Source: UBA5109 sp038148435 (lineage in GTDB: Bacteria > Pseudomonadota > Gammaproteobacteria > Pseudomonadales > Pseudohongiellaceae). Taken from it: a stretch of 64,000 nt of DNA. The notes under the pieces were generated by a model. That model saw only the letters and a list, made by a program, of their open reading frames with translations. It did no database searches and was not told the DNA's origin. Within the stretch, counting starts at the first letter, position 1; the number at the start of each line of letters is the position of its first letter. The stretch is taken from the NCBI GenBank assembly GCA_038148435.1, contig JAYQVM010000001.1, positions 20,519 to 84,518 on the forward strand. The letters run 5' to 3'. The position numbers were made by a program, and so were the translations under genes. Below are positions 36,433 to 45,343 of this stretch, piece by piece.

Positions 36433-36999
36433 TTAGCTGATCAGCCAGGTGACCAGTAAGGTGTTATTTGGGCGCTCAAAGGGGCCGGATTTTTTATAGT
36501 GCAGAGCAGGACTGCGCTGATTTTGCAGCGCCAATGTGGTCAGTTCCTTGGCCATGCTGCCAAAGCCGGCGCTGGCAGGTATGAGTTGACGGATTTCAGC
36601 AATCTTAAGACCATCGGCAGGAACATGCTGTATCTGACCATTGCCATGAATAATATGGTCCAGACGGAAGCGAGTTTGCATGCCAAAATCCCGCGCCAGT
36701 TCTTCCAGACAAAACAGGTCGATGATATCTGTCATGCCAAACAGCATAGCGGGCTTAGTCTCGAGCTGGGGTTTGATGGAGCGGTACCACAAACTTCCCA
36801 GATCGCCACTGATGTCTTGAGGGATGATATTGTGCCTCAGCATGGCATCTGCAAGATGCCCTGATTCGGTATATTTACGGTTTACCAGAACCTGTAGATG
36901 CTCGATTGGCCTGCTTATCTGTCCAGCCAAGCCAGTCAGGGGAAGCGAGGAAAGTAGGCTGGAGCCCAGTCCCAATTTCAGCGTTGTTCGTCTTTTCAT
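36433..36999 (-). CDS. Small Tat-signal protein (locus 2)
   Basis: A 188-residue protein with a clear twin-arginine signal: MKRRTTLKLGLGSSLLSSLP followed by an AG cleavage region (about residue 25). The mature part (about 160 residues) has no motif I can name. It is first in the operon Tat protein, flavoprotein, cytochrome, and is divergent from a LysR gene. The ATG at 36999 gives the signal at the very N terminus and has AGGAAA nine bases upstream; a longer frame to 37095 runs into the divergent regulator. Its central segment aligns weakly with the locus 1 small protein. A chaperone or export-escort role for the signal-less flavoprotein is inferred. Confidence 0.8.
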   Translation of the reverse strand: MKRRTTLKLGLGSSLLSSLPLTGLAGQISRPIEHLQVLVNRKYTESGHLADAMLRHNIIPQDISGDLGSLWYRSIKPQLETKPAMLFGMTDIIDLFCLEELARDFGMQTRFRLDHIIHGNGQIQHVPADGLKIAEIRQLIPASAGFGSMAKELTTLALQNQRSPALHYKKSGPFERPNNTLLVTWLIS

Positions 37000-37076
37000 G
37001 GGGAGTGATTTCCTATAATTTTTTTTATTTTCCTTCCTCATTAACTGATTTACAATGTGCACTAAATACAAAAGAG

Positions 37077-37094
37077 TGTTCGTAAATAAGAACA
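37077..37094. promoter_or_regulatory. Candidate LysR operator
   Basis: TGTTC and GAACA arms (37077-37081 and 37090-37094) flank eight A/T-rich bases in the 95-bp region between the Tat-signal gene and the LysR gene, directly against the regulator's start codon. LysR proteins often bind such interrupted dyads to repress their own gene and activate the divergent operon. Confidence 0.45.
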
Positions 37095-38012
37095 ATGAGC
37101 AGCATTGACCTTAACAAAATCCTTATATTCTCGAAAGTTGCAGATCTACAGAGCTTTACCCGGGCTGCAGATGAGCTTGGTATCGAAAAGTCGACTGTCA
37201 GCAGCAATATCGCGGAACTGGAGAAAAAGCTCGGTGTTCGCTTACTTAATCGTACCACACGGAGTGTCACATTAACCGAGGCCGGTGAAGGTTATTACAG
37301 GTATTGCCAGAAGGTAGTGGAGACTGCCCATGAAGCCGAGCTGTTTATCCAGTCGCTGAATGAAGAACCACAGGGTTTGCTGCGCATCAGCACACCCGAG
37401 GGTTTGGGACGTATTCTTTTTGACGATCTCTTTAACCAGTTCATGAAGCAGTACCCCCAGATAAATTTGGAGCTTTTTTTGAACAGTCGCGCGGTTGATA
37501 TCATTAAGGAGCGTTATGACATGGTAATCCGAGTCAGCCGCGCTAAGTTAAATGATTCCAGCCTAATCGGGCGGCTGCTGTTCACAGTTAAAAATGGCCT
37601 ATTTATTTCCCGCACATATGCTCAGGAACATCCCTTTAGAGATATCCGTGAGGTAGCAGAGCACCGAATTATTACGCTGGACCCCTACATGGCCAGTGAC
37701 CTTCTGCCCAAGGAAATCTGCAGAGGGACAAAAGAAATAAAGAACCGGGTGAGCGTTAATGATATCGAGGGTTCTATTAAAGCTGTTGAGGCTGGACTGG
37801 GGATTGGAGTATTGCCAGTCAGTTCCCTCAAGGAAGAGCTTGAATCCGGAGATATCATCCGCATTTTTCCGGAGTCCCCGCTGTTACCAATTTACCTGTA
37901 TGCCCTTTATCCCAGCCGGCAGTGGATGAGCTCCAAACTGAAGGTCTTCCTGGATTTTTTGTTTGACTGGGCTGCACGCCAGGAGGCACAAAATTCGGAC
38001 ATTGAATTTTAA
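37095..38012 (+). CDS. LysR family regulator next to flavocytochrome locus 2
   Basis: A 305-residue LysR-type regulator. The N-terminal winged helix includes LQSFTRAADELGIEKSTVSS (about 16-35) and ERRLGVRLLNRTTR-like recognition residues. The effector domain follows at about 90-290. The sequence is closest in style to the CrgA/DsdC-like group (LLRISTPEGLGR). No cysteine pair of the OxyR kind is present. It is divergent from the Tat protein, flavoprotein, cytochrome operon, so an aromatic inducer is plausible. It could also affect the sulfatase gene 82 bp downstream on the same strand. Confidence 0.88.
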   Translation: MSSIDLNKILIFSKVADLQSFTRAADELGIEKSTVSSNIAELEKKLGVRLLNRTTRSVTLTEAGEGYYRYCQKVVETAHEAELFIQSLNEEPQGLLRISTPEGLGRILFDDLFNQFMKQYPQINLELFLNSRAVDIIKERYDMVIRVSRAKLNDSSLIGRLLFTVKNGLFISRTYAQEHPFRDIREVAEHRIITLDPYMASDLLPKEICRGTKEIKNRVSVNDIEGSIKAVEAGLGIGVLPVSSLKEELESGDIIRIFPESPLLPIYLYALYPSRQWMSSKLKVFLDFLFDWAARQEAQNSDIEF

Positions 38013-38094
38013 AACTCTCCATGCCGAGAAAGTATTCGTAATTATAGAAAAAATATGCAATATTATTAACTAACTATCTGAGTAAACTAAAAAT

Positions 38095-39457
38095 ATGCAA
38101 ATAATTGTTACTTTATTAGCGTTACTTTTGAGTCTTTTTAGCTCTTCGGTATTCTCACAGCAAGACTCTACAAACAAACCAGATGTTTTGTTTATCGCCA
38201 TAGATGACTTAAATGACTGGGTAGGTGTTTTGGGTGGCAACCCTCAGATTAAGACCCCCAATATCGATGAGCTTGCCTCTAGAGGAATGCTATTCAGGAA
38301 CGCACATACTCCAGCTGCTGCCTGTCTTCCTACCAGAACGGCTATACTATCCGGGATGAGCCCATTTAGTAGTGGTGTATATACTCAGCTAGGGGATTGG
38401 AGAACAAATCCAACCTTTGATGATAAAGCTACTATTCCCAGTTTCTTTAGGCAGAATGATTATTTAACCCTAGGAGCTGGAAAGCTGTTTCATGCTCACA
38501 CCTACAGCCTAGGTGGATATGAAGGACAAAATGATCCCAATGGTTGGGATGCTTATTTTCCATCTATTGATCGCGCGCTCCCTGATGAGGTGGTTCCAGT
38601 ACAAGGACAAACGCCGGGTCCTGCAGTTGGCAATGGCATGAGCACCGGACACTTTGATTTCTTTCCTACCGTTACCACGGATGATGCCATGGGTGATGGT
38701 CAAGTGGTGTCTTGGGTAGAAGATCAAATTGAAGCTGCATCAACTGGACCTCGTTTTATTGCCACTGGTCTCTTCAGGCCTCACTTACCTTGGTATGCTC
38801 CTAAAAAATATTTTGATATGTATCCTCTTGAGAGTATTGAATTACCTCCTTACCTAGATAGGGATCTTGATGACGTACCTAAGGGTTATGAGGCTCTTAT
38901 CGGAGCTGAACCAGACCTAGCAGTTGGTAGTACTCATCAGTGGGTACTAGAACGTGGAACCCAAAAATGGCAGGAGGCTATTCAGGGCTATATGGCAAGT
39001 ATTAGTTTTACAGATGCTATGGTTGGAAGACTTCTTGACGCGCTTGATGAAAGTGGTAGAGCGGATAACACAATAATTGTTCTATGGTCAGATCATGGCT
39101 TCCATTTGGGCGAAAAGAACGTTTGGGGAAAAATGACATTCTGGGATGAGACTACAAGGGTCCCATTCATTATTGTAGCTCCAGGAGTTACCACACCAGG
39201 ATCAGTTAGCGATGAGGTCGTTTCCACGCAGAGTATTTACGCTACTTTGGCAGAATTGACCGGTCTTCAATTACCCGAGCATGTTGATGGTTCAAGCCTA
39301 GTGCCACTTCTAAGAAATCCCTCAATGGAATGGGACGACGTTGCTATCACTACTTACGGTGATTATGGAAACTTCTCAGTTAGAGGGGATATGTATCGAT
39401 ATACCATATATTCTGATGGTGATGAGGAATTATACGACCTTGAGAGCGATCCTAACG
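38095..39457 (+). CDS. Exported sulfatase, 3' end lost in assembly gap
   Basis: At least 454 residues of a type I sulfatase, similar in layout to iduronate-2-sulfatase and choline-sulfatase-like enzymes. A signal peptide covers about 1-21. Metal-binding Asp residues are in AIDDLND (about 35-41). The maturation motif is CLPTR (Cys77-Arg81), so the Cys must become formylglycine. Other active-site blocks include GAGKLFH and WSDHGFHLGEKNVWGK (about 328-343). The chain is intact up to the N run; the frame read through the gap ends in nonsense, so perhaps 20-40 residues are missing. It is followed by a TonB receptor, suggesting use of a sulfated glycan or other sulfate ester. Confidence 0.85.
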
Positions 39458-39467
39458 NNNNNNNNNN
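39458..39467. other. Assembly gap (10 N) inside sulfatase
   Basis: Ten N residues join two contigs. The flanks share no repeat, unlike the gap at 13426. The right side carries no recognisable sulfatase C terminus, so the true gap is longer than shown, or the join is wrong. Confidence 0.97.
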
Positions 39468-39562
39468 CCCCACCTGTAAGGGGTATCGATGAGCTCCAAC
39501 AGGGTGCCCAATAACGCTGTTTTAAAGATAAAAACTATTAGAAAGAAGCAAGGGAGAAAAAA

Positions 39563-41728
39563 ATGAAATATAAATACAACAAACTTAGCTTTGCAGTAGG
39601 AGTTATAGCAGCAGCCGCTTTACCAATCGAGTCTTTTGCTCAAATTGAGGAGGTTATTGTTACCGCCCAAAGACGAGAGGCTGCAATTCAGGACGTACCT
39701 ATCTCAATAACTGCATTTAGCGCAGAAGATCTTCTGGCAAGAAACGTAGAAAATATTGAAAACATCAATATCTTAACTCCCAACGTGTTCATCCGAGGTG
39801 GTGGTACTACTGGTGGTACGAGTGGTCAGTTCTATATGCGAGGTGTTCCTGGTGTCGCCATATATCTTGATGGAGTATCTCAGCCCGCATCGGTCGGGGC
39901 TCTAGCCGCAATGATAGAGCTTGAGCGTGTTGAAGTTTTAAAAGGACCACAAGGTACTTTGTTTGGTAAAAACGCTATGGGGGGTGCTATCAGCTATGTT
40001 TCCAGAGCGCCATCTGACACATTTGGTGCCAGAGTGAATTTTCAGTATGGTAGCGACAATCAAAAGCGTATCAACGCGAATATTGACATACCCATCTCGG
40101 ATAATTTTAGAACAAAGTTAACAGTCTGGAATCAAACAAAGGATGGCTATGTTCAAAGTGCTGCCAATGTTTTGCATGGTGATGAAGATGATACTGTAAT
40201 TCGATTAGATAGCATCTTGGATCTATCTCCTAACTGGAGCATAAGATTTGATGTAACAGACACCAGAAGAAATCCTAACTACGCCTCTGCAGATATTCTC
40301 TTTAACGTTAATGAGAATCAGGGCATGGTCAGAAACTATAACAATAATGGTTTAGTATTTACCGATGAGAGTGATGCATTCGGTTTGCTTAAACAGTACA
40401 GAAACTCCTCCACATATACTGGGCCAGGATGGGACTATGACGCTAGATCTTGGAACCTAACCTCCACTAGCAACATATCTGACCAGTTAACTTTCAAGGC
40501 AATATTTGGTGGAAGAGACATTGATAACTTCAACTACGCTGATCTTGACGCATCCCGTTATGACTTTTTTGAGATTAATACAGCCACTAAGGCCTCTGAA
40601 AGTAGTATAGAGTTACAGCTGCTGGGTGATCATGACCGATTTAACTGGGTTTTTGGTCTATATACTCAAAACAGTGAGACAACTTCTCGAAGATATGACT
40701 GGCAGTTTTATGAGTATGCTCCCAGAAATACCAACTGGGTAAGTGAAAACAATCGTGAGGATACTGCGATTTTTGCTGAAGCATCATATGACGTAACAGA
40801 TCGATTGACCGTCACTGCTGGTGTGAGAAGAACTACTGAGGACTTTGATGGTGGTCAGTGGGCAGCTACTGAGGCACTACCTACACCTGTTAATCATACT
40901 TATACCTTTAACAAAGGGGCAGCGAATTCGATCAGCGCTGCAAGTTTTGACTCAACTACACCCAAGTTTTCTGTTCAGTACGACTTCACCGACAGCGTAA
41001 TGGCTTATGTCAATTGGGCAGAGGGTTTCAACGGTGGTGGTGTAAACACAACCAGCATACCTGACGCAAATGGGAACCCGCTCTTTATTGCTTATAGTGG
41101 TGAGACATTTACCCAGACAGAAATTGGTTTGCGCTCTCAACTTCTTGATAATACGCTACGTGTTAACTTAGCCTACTTTGATGGAACTTGGGATGATATG
41201 CAGTTTGGCGAGGCAATCGTGCCTGGTCGTATTGTAACTCAGAACGTTGGTGAGGCCGAAGTTTCAGGTTTTGAATTTGACGTGTTGTGGGTTCCAAACT
41301 CAAATCTAAGCGTTAATCTCTCAGGTGGATTCTTGGATACGGCTTATACCGATATTGGTCAAGCCCAGTTCTTAACCCTAGGATCCTCTTTTGCTCTGGC
41401 CCCAGAAGTTCAATACTCTTTGGGCGGGCAATACAACTTTAATCTATCGAATGGCGACAATCTTGTTGCCCGACTAGATTACGGTTGGACTAAGGAACAT
41501 GTGACCATTCAAGACGTTCGTCTCCAATCTATTCAGGAGTCTTATGGTCTTCTTCAGGGTAGACTTACCTACGACACTAATGATAACTGGACAGTTTATC
41601 TATGGGGTAGAAATCTAACCGATGAGTGGTATCAAATTGGTGGATTTGGCGCATGGCTTGCTGGTGTCGACCAAGGTGTTATCGCTAGACCAAGGGAATT
41701 TGGTATAGGGATGAATATGGAGTTTTAG
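39563..41728 (+). CDS. TonB-dependent outer-membrane receptor
   Basis: A 721-residue receptor. A signal peptide (about 1-26, ESFAQ) is followed at once by a TonB box-like IEEVIVTAQRR (about 27-37). The plug domain shows PISITAFSAEDLLARN and LERVEVLKGPQGTLFGKNAMGG (within about 120-142). The C-terminal barrel ends in Phe (GIGMNMEF). It belongs to the large group of receptors that import glycans, siderophores or other bulky solutes with TonB energy. An AGGGAG ribosome site precedes the ATG. With the sulfatase upstream a sulfated compound is a fair guess. The gene is lower in GC than the regions on either side. A strong terminator follows. Confidence 0.92.
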   Translation: MKYKYNKLSFAVGVIAAAALPIESFAQIEEVIVTAQRREAAIQDVPISITAFSAEDLLARNVENIENINILTPNVFIRGGGTTGGTSGQFYMRGVPGVAIYLDGVSQPASVGALAAMIELERVEVLKGPQGTLFGKNAMGGAISYVSRAPSDTFGARVNFQYGSDNQKRINANIDIPISDNFRTKLTVWNQTKDGYVQSAANVLHGDEDDTVIRLDSILDLSPNWSIRFDVTDTRRNPNYASADILFNVNENQGMVRNYNNNGLVFTDESDAFGLLKQYRNSSTYTGPGWDYDARSWNLTSTSNISDQLTFKAIFGGRDIDNFNYADLDASRYDFFEINTATKASESSIELQLLGDHDRFNWVFGLYTQNSETTSRRYDWQFYEYAPRNTNWVSENNREDTAIFAEASYDVTDRLTVTAGVRRTTEDFDGGQWAATEALPTPVNHTYTFNKGAANSISAASFDSTTPKFSVQYDFTDSVMAYVNWAEGFNGGGVNTTSIPDANGNPLFIAYSGETFTQTEIGLRSQLLDNTLRVNLAYFDGTWDDMQFGEAIVPGRIVTQNVGEAEVSGFEFDVLWVPNSNLSVNLSGGFLDTAYTDIGQAQFLTLGSSFALAPEVQYSLGGQYNFNLSNGDNLVARLDYGWTKEHVTIQDVRLQSIQESYGLLQGRLTYDTNDNWTVYLWGRNLTDEWYQIGGFGAWLAGVDQGVIARPREFGIGMNMEF

Positions 41729-41764
41729 TTAAGCCTACATAGCTTAATTAAAGCAATATAATTT

Positions 41765-41799
41765 AAAAAAAGGTCCAGCATTTGCTGGACCTTTTTTTT
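41765..41799 (+). terminator. Intrinsic terminator after the TonB receptor gene
   Basis: AGGTCCAGCA and TGCTGGACCT (41771-41780, 41783-41792) form a perfect stem, preceded by A-run and followed by eight T. Because of the A-run it may also act on the convergent minus-strand gene. Confidence 0.93.
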
Positions 41800-41874
41800 A
41801 CCTTGAGGTTAAGTTAATTTAATAGGAGTAATTTACTGTTCAGTAAACTAACAAATTAGATAAGTAAAATTTTC

Positions 41875-42678
41875 CTACTGAGCTGCATCCTCTAGAACGC
41901 CATCAAATTCGGCATACTCACTAGGTACGCAAATAAATTCTTGTAGTCTTTCACCTTCCATTAAAGCAAATGTTTTTGTAATGCCTGACCACGATGCACC
42001 TGGACCCCAGGCCTTGTCGTCATACATTGTCATTTCTAGCTGTAATCTATCGTAAGAAATACGGGTATAACGCTCAACGAGATGAAAGACATCACTGGGT
42101 CTGTGACCCACACCTTGTGTGATCTGTGTTAGTCCATTAAAACCAATAGTGTCAACGACCAGAGTATCACCATCCCATGATGCGATTGAGTCACCCATAT
42201 AAGTTGGGAAAATATCATCCGGATGTTGATCCTGAAACCAGAAAGTTCTCCACTCTCTATGATATTCCAACATCTGGATAATGCGGTCTCCGTCTTTCGT
42301 ATAGATAAATTCAACAGGACCAAAGTCAACGTAATCGAGGTTCCCAGGCATACCAACAGGCTCACAGTCCTTGCCAGGATATTGTCCACCTAGAGTAAGT
42401 GTTGGTACACCATTAATAGTTTCAGTTGCAGTTGGATCTCCAACGGCTGCGTGAGTTATCCCCTCCATCATACGCAAGTTTTCCATACCCCAATCTGTTA
42501 ATTTTGGGGGAGGAGTTCTCATATTGTAGTTAAAGCCAGGACGCCCAGTGGGTAGCTCTCCCCAGACACCGCTGATGTCTCTGGGGTCAAAGTCCTGAGC
42601 CTTTAGTACACTGGCCGGTGAGCAGAGCAGGCCGACTAAGGCAAGCGTTGCAGAAATTTTTTGCTGTATGCATCTCAT
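41875..42678 (-). CDS. Exported 267-residue protein of unknown function
   Basis: An exported protein (signal about 1-27, VLKAQ). After DISGVWGELP come PPPKLTDWG, a single CEPVGMPG loop, FGPVEFIYTKDGDRIIQMLEYHREWR (within about 122-147) and SWDGDTLVVDTIGFNG (about 168-183). This looks like a small lipocalin- or calycin-like beta protein, but I cannot name its function. It is the last gene of a minus-strand run starting at 45883 and is 21 bp after the DUF6152 gene. The C-terminal half of the protein at 63240-64000 has the same order of features, fused to a DUF6152 domain. Composition is lower in GC than its upstream neighbours. Confidence 0.75.
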   Translation of the reverse strand: MRCIQQKISATLALVGLLCSPASVLKAQDFDPRDISGVWGELPTGRPGFNYNMRTPPPKLTDWGMENLRMMEGITHAAVGDPTATETINGVPTLTLGGQYPGKDCEPVGMPGNLDYVDFGPVEFIYTKDGDRIIQMLEYHREWRTFWFQDQHPDDIFPTYMGDSIASWDGDTLVVDTIGFNGLTQITQGVGHRPSDVFHLVERYTRISYDRLQLEMTMYDDKAWGPGASWSGITKTFALMEGERLQEFICVPSEYAEFDGVLEDAAQ

Positions 42679-42699
42679 AACTTATCCATTTATTTCTAA

Positions 42700-43083
42700 T
42701 TAATTTTCTTCAGGGGCAGGCATGATGCGACCATCTTCGAATTCAACACTGCGGAAAACAGCGGTACGATCGCCATTGAGTGCAGGGCTAACAGTCATGG
42801 TAACAAGATCTCCAACTTGGAGTGTATCTGCGCTAAAGCCCTTGCTGCGCATACCCCTGAGTGTATCAAGAGTTTCAATAGCCCAGATTTCAGTTTCACC
42901 GCCTTCATTAGCCACAGACAGTGTCATGTGGGAGTGAGGGTTGGACATGCGATAGCTGAGGATGGTGCCTGATAAGGTAGAGCTTTCTCGCAGGTTATAT
43001 TGCGGATAACCGTGGTGGGCCCAGCTGAGGATACTGAACAAGGCAAACCAAAGTGTGAGGCCTAAGCCAATGATGGTTTTCAT
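42700..43083 (-). CDS. DUF6152 family exported protein
   Basis: A 127-residue periplasmic protein. The signal peptide ends at AHHGYPQYN (about 22-30); mature proteins of this family typically begin with His-His. It continues with TLSGTILSYRMSNPHSHMTLSV (about 37-58), a small beta-barrel of OB type, including the NPH motif. The His-rich start hints at metal binding, which is not shown. AGGAG precedes the ATG. It lies between the haem/propeller protein and the 267-residue protein in one operon; the two products appear fused at the right edge of the window. Confidence 0.8.
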   Translation of the reverse strand: MKTIIGLGLTLWFALFSILSWAHHGYPQYNLRESSTLSGTILSYRMSNPHSHMTLSVANEGGETEIWAIETLDTLRGMRSKGFSADTLQVGDLVTMTVSPALNGDRTAVFRSVEFEDGRIMPAPEEN

Positions 43084-43128
43084 AAATGACTCTCCTGAGT
43101 GTTAACTTGTTTAAATTCGCTGACTAAA

Positions 43129-45243
43129 TTAATGCGCCAGTGGATTCGGTCTTAGCTGAAATTTGGCGGCGGTGGGTGTTCTACCCTGTCCGCCTTCAAT
43201 ATGCCAGGGGTTTCGTACTTCATTGGCTGCCCAAATTCCCCTACCCTTCCAACCAGCATAAGGATTATCGACCCGTCCTCCCAAGGAGCGCGCAAAAAAG
43301 CCCATCGGGTAGGGAACGCGCAAAACAAACCATTCCTCGGTTTGCGGGTCCAGGGCCATCAGTGAATCTGAATTGCTGCCGGTGACAAAAGGCGTATTGG
43401 CGCCCAGGCCCAGGATGTTGAACTGGTCCACCCAGTTGCTGTAAGTGAAATCTGCACTGCCACTTTCATCGACATTGCGCATGTTGGGTGTGGGTAAAGG
43501 GAAGAGTGTCCAGCCTTCAGGGCAATGCTGGGGGTTGAGCTTTTCAGGACCGCTCTGGATCTCGCACAGGGAGCGGTCGAAACTGGCCAGGTGACCACTG
43601 CCCGCCAGATTAGTCCAGACTATGCCGTTACGATCGACTGCTGAACCGCGCGGGAGGGTGCCTACCAGACCTGGAGCAGCGTCATTATAATAGGGCGGTT
43701 CGTACACTTCCGTAGTGCAGGAATAGGGCGGGTTTTCTCCCGGATGGATGCGCACCATGGCGCCGGGATCGTTGCCCGTATAGGCATACCAGATACTGCC
43801 ATCTAGTGGATTCCAGGAAATGAAGTAACCGTTCATGCCGACCAGCTCATCGGTATCGGCATCATAGGTGCCGTTGAGGTTGGTATCGAAATAGGCCGGG
43901 CACCAGCCCTGGGCAGCATTGATATCACCGGTTTCATCCCAGATGCGCGGTTTGAACCAGCCAACGGCATTGAACAGGCCCAATGCGGCCTGATAGACCG
44001 TGCTGTCCTCATCCTCGGCAACCACGCCATGATGGGTATTGAAGCAGGTATCGATCAGTTCGAAATCACCACTTTCCAGGTCATACAAGAGCTGCTGCCT
44101 ACCAGCGCGCTGCAGGGGAAAGAATTCAGCATAAGTGCTTCCCTCAGAGCAGCTTGCCGGGTTGTCGGCGCCGCGAAAGCTATGATTAATAATCGCTCTG
44201 CCATCCGGCAGGATGCCCTGTATTTCAGATTTGCCACGTTCCTGCGCGACCAAGGTGTCGCCCCAGTAGAGCGATGGAAACTCCATGGATTGCGGGGAAA
44301 AAGTACTGATGTCGGCAGACTCTACGCCCGGCGCCAGAGGCAGGTCCACCCGTTCGACTCGGTGTTCATTGGGGTCCAGTATCCACATGGCGCCAAGGTT
44401 GAAGTCAGTGGCAATCATCGGGCCATTAGCATTGACGATGGGATTGCGAGAATCCGTGCCATACATATCGTGTAAAAAGGAGATAGGGGTGGCGATGTCC
44501 CATTGCGTGATAACCACGTTGCGTTCCCCTCCCTGAGGGCGTGGTGGCGCTTGTGGCACTTCGCCGGCCGCGATGCGGTCTGTCCAGTCTGCATACATCT
44601 TTAGGGCACGATCATGCCCCAGCTGTCCCATAATATTGGTCATGTGAAAACCGTTTTGTCCCTGGCGGATACGACGATCCCAGGCCTCTACGCTGGAATC
44701 GAAATCCCCCATAGCAGGATTGATTTCCCGGGTGACTTTTGAACCCATCTGGTGACAGATCATGCAACCCTGCATGATGGCTTTCCACTCCCCCTGAGTG
44801 TCAGAGACGCTTGATGATGTCATAGGAAACTCATCATTAGCAGGCACTTCAAACAGTGCGTTCCAGTAACTTGCGGGATAATACTCTGCTGCCGCTTGTG
44901 CAGAGGGAGCAATGAGCGCTTCTAGAGAAAGCTGCTGGCCGGGTCTGGCACTGATATGCTCGGAATCTACTAAGCCGTAACCGCGCACCCAGATCTCATA
45001 GTTCGCCTGCGGCAAATCCGGAATCACGAAACGACCTTGCTCATCGGTCACTACCGTTTTGCGATATCCGGTAGGCAGGTCGTAGGTCTCCGCTATCACC
45101 CAGACCCCGGCCTGTACACCGGCTTCGCTGCTGACAACACCGCCGATGTCATCATCATCGATCTCAATATTTTGTTCCTCGGCACCCAGCAGGTTGCTCG
45201 AAAGGATGTAGCTTGCTAAAAATACAATTCTTGTTAAATTCAT
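43129..45243 (-). CDS. Exported haem-binding protein with regulatory-like and propeller domains
   Basis: A 704-residue protein. A signal peptide (about 1-20) is followed by a carboxypeptidase regulatory-like Ig domain (about 33-110, TVVTDEQGRFVIPDLP), a single cytochrome-like haem motif CMICH (160-164) in a helical region, and a long propeller of the streptogramin-lyase/NHL type (about 250-700) with ATDFNLGAMWILDPNEHRVE, GSAVDRNGIVWTNLAG and similar blades. This combination suggests a periplasmic electron-transfer or sensory enzyme; substrate unknown. The ATG at 45243 is chosen because it gives a clean signal; a GTG 13 codons upstream would not. It is followed by DUF6152 with 45 bp between. 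Confidence 0.8.
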   Translation of the reverse strand: MNLTRIVFLASYILSSNLLGAEEQNIEIDDDDIGGVVSSEAGVQAGVWVIAETYDLPTGYRKTVVTDEQGRFVIPDLPQANYEIWVRGYGLVDSEHISARPGQQLSLEALIAPSAQAAAEYYPASYWNALFEVPANDEFPMTSSSVSDTQGEWKAIMQGCMICHQMGSKVTREINPAMGDFDSSVEAWDRRIRQGQNGFHMTNIMGQLGHDRALKMYADWTDRIAAGEVPQAPPRPQGGERNVVITQWDIATPISFLHDMYGTDSRNPIVNANGPMIATDFNLGAMWILDPNEHRVERVDLPLAPGVESADISTFSPQSMEFPSLYWGDTLVAQERGKSEIQGILPDGRAIINHSFRGADNPASCSEGSTYAEFFPLQRAGRQQLLYDLESGDFELIDTCFNTHHGVVAEDEDSTVYQAALGLFNAVGWFKPRIWDETGDINAAQGWCPAYFDTNLNGTYDADTDELVGMNGYFISWNPLDGSIWYAYTGNDPGAMVRIHPGENPPYSCTTEVYEPPYYNDAAPGLVGTLPRGSAVDRNGIVWTNLAGSGHLASFDRSLCEIQSGPEKLNPQHCPEGWTLFPLPTPNMRNVDESGSADFTYSNWVDQFNILGLGANTPFVTGSNSDSLMALDPQTEEWFVLRVPYPMGFFARSLGGRVDNPYAGWKGRGIWAANEVRNPWHIEGGQGRTPTAAKFQLRPNPLAH

Positions 45244-45343
45244 GGTCTTAACCGACAGATATGTAAAGTGTTGATGGCACACATACTAATTTAGCGCATG
45301 ATTAAAGTAAATTTGGAAAAGTCGATTCAGAACTTAATGGCAG

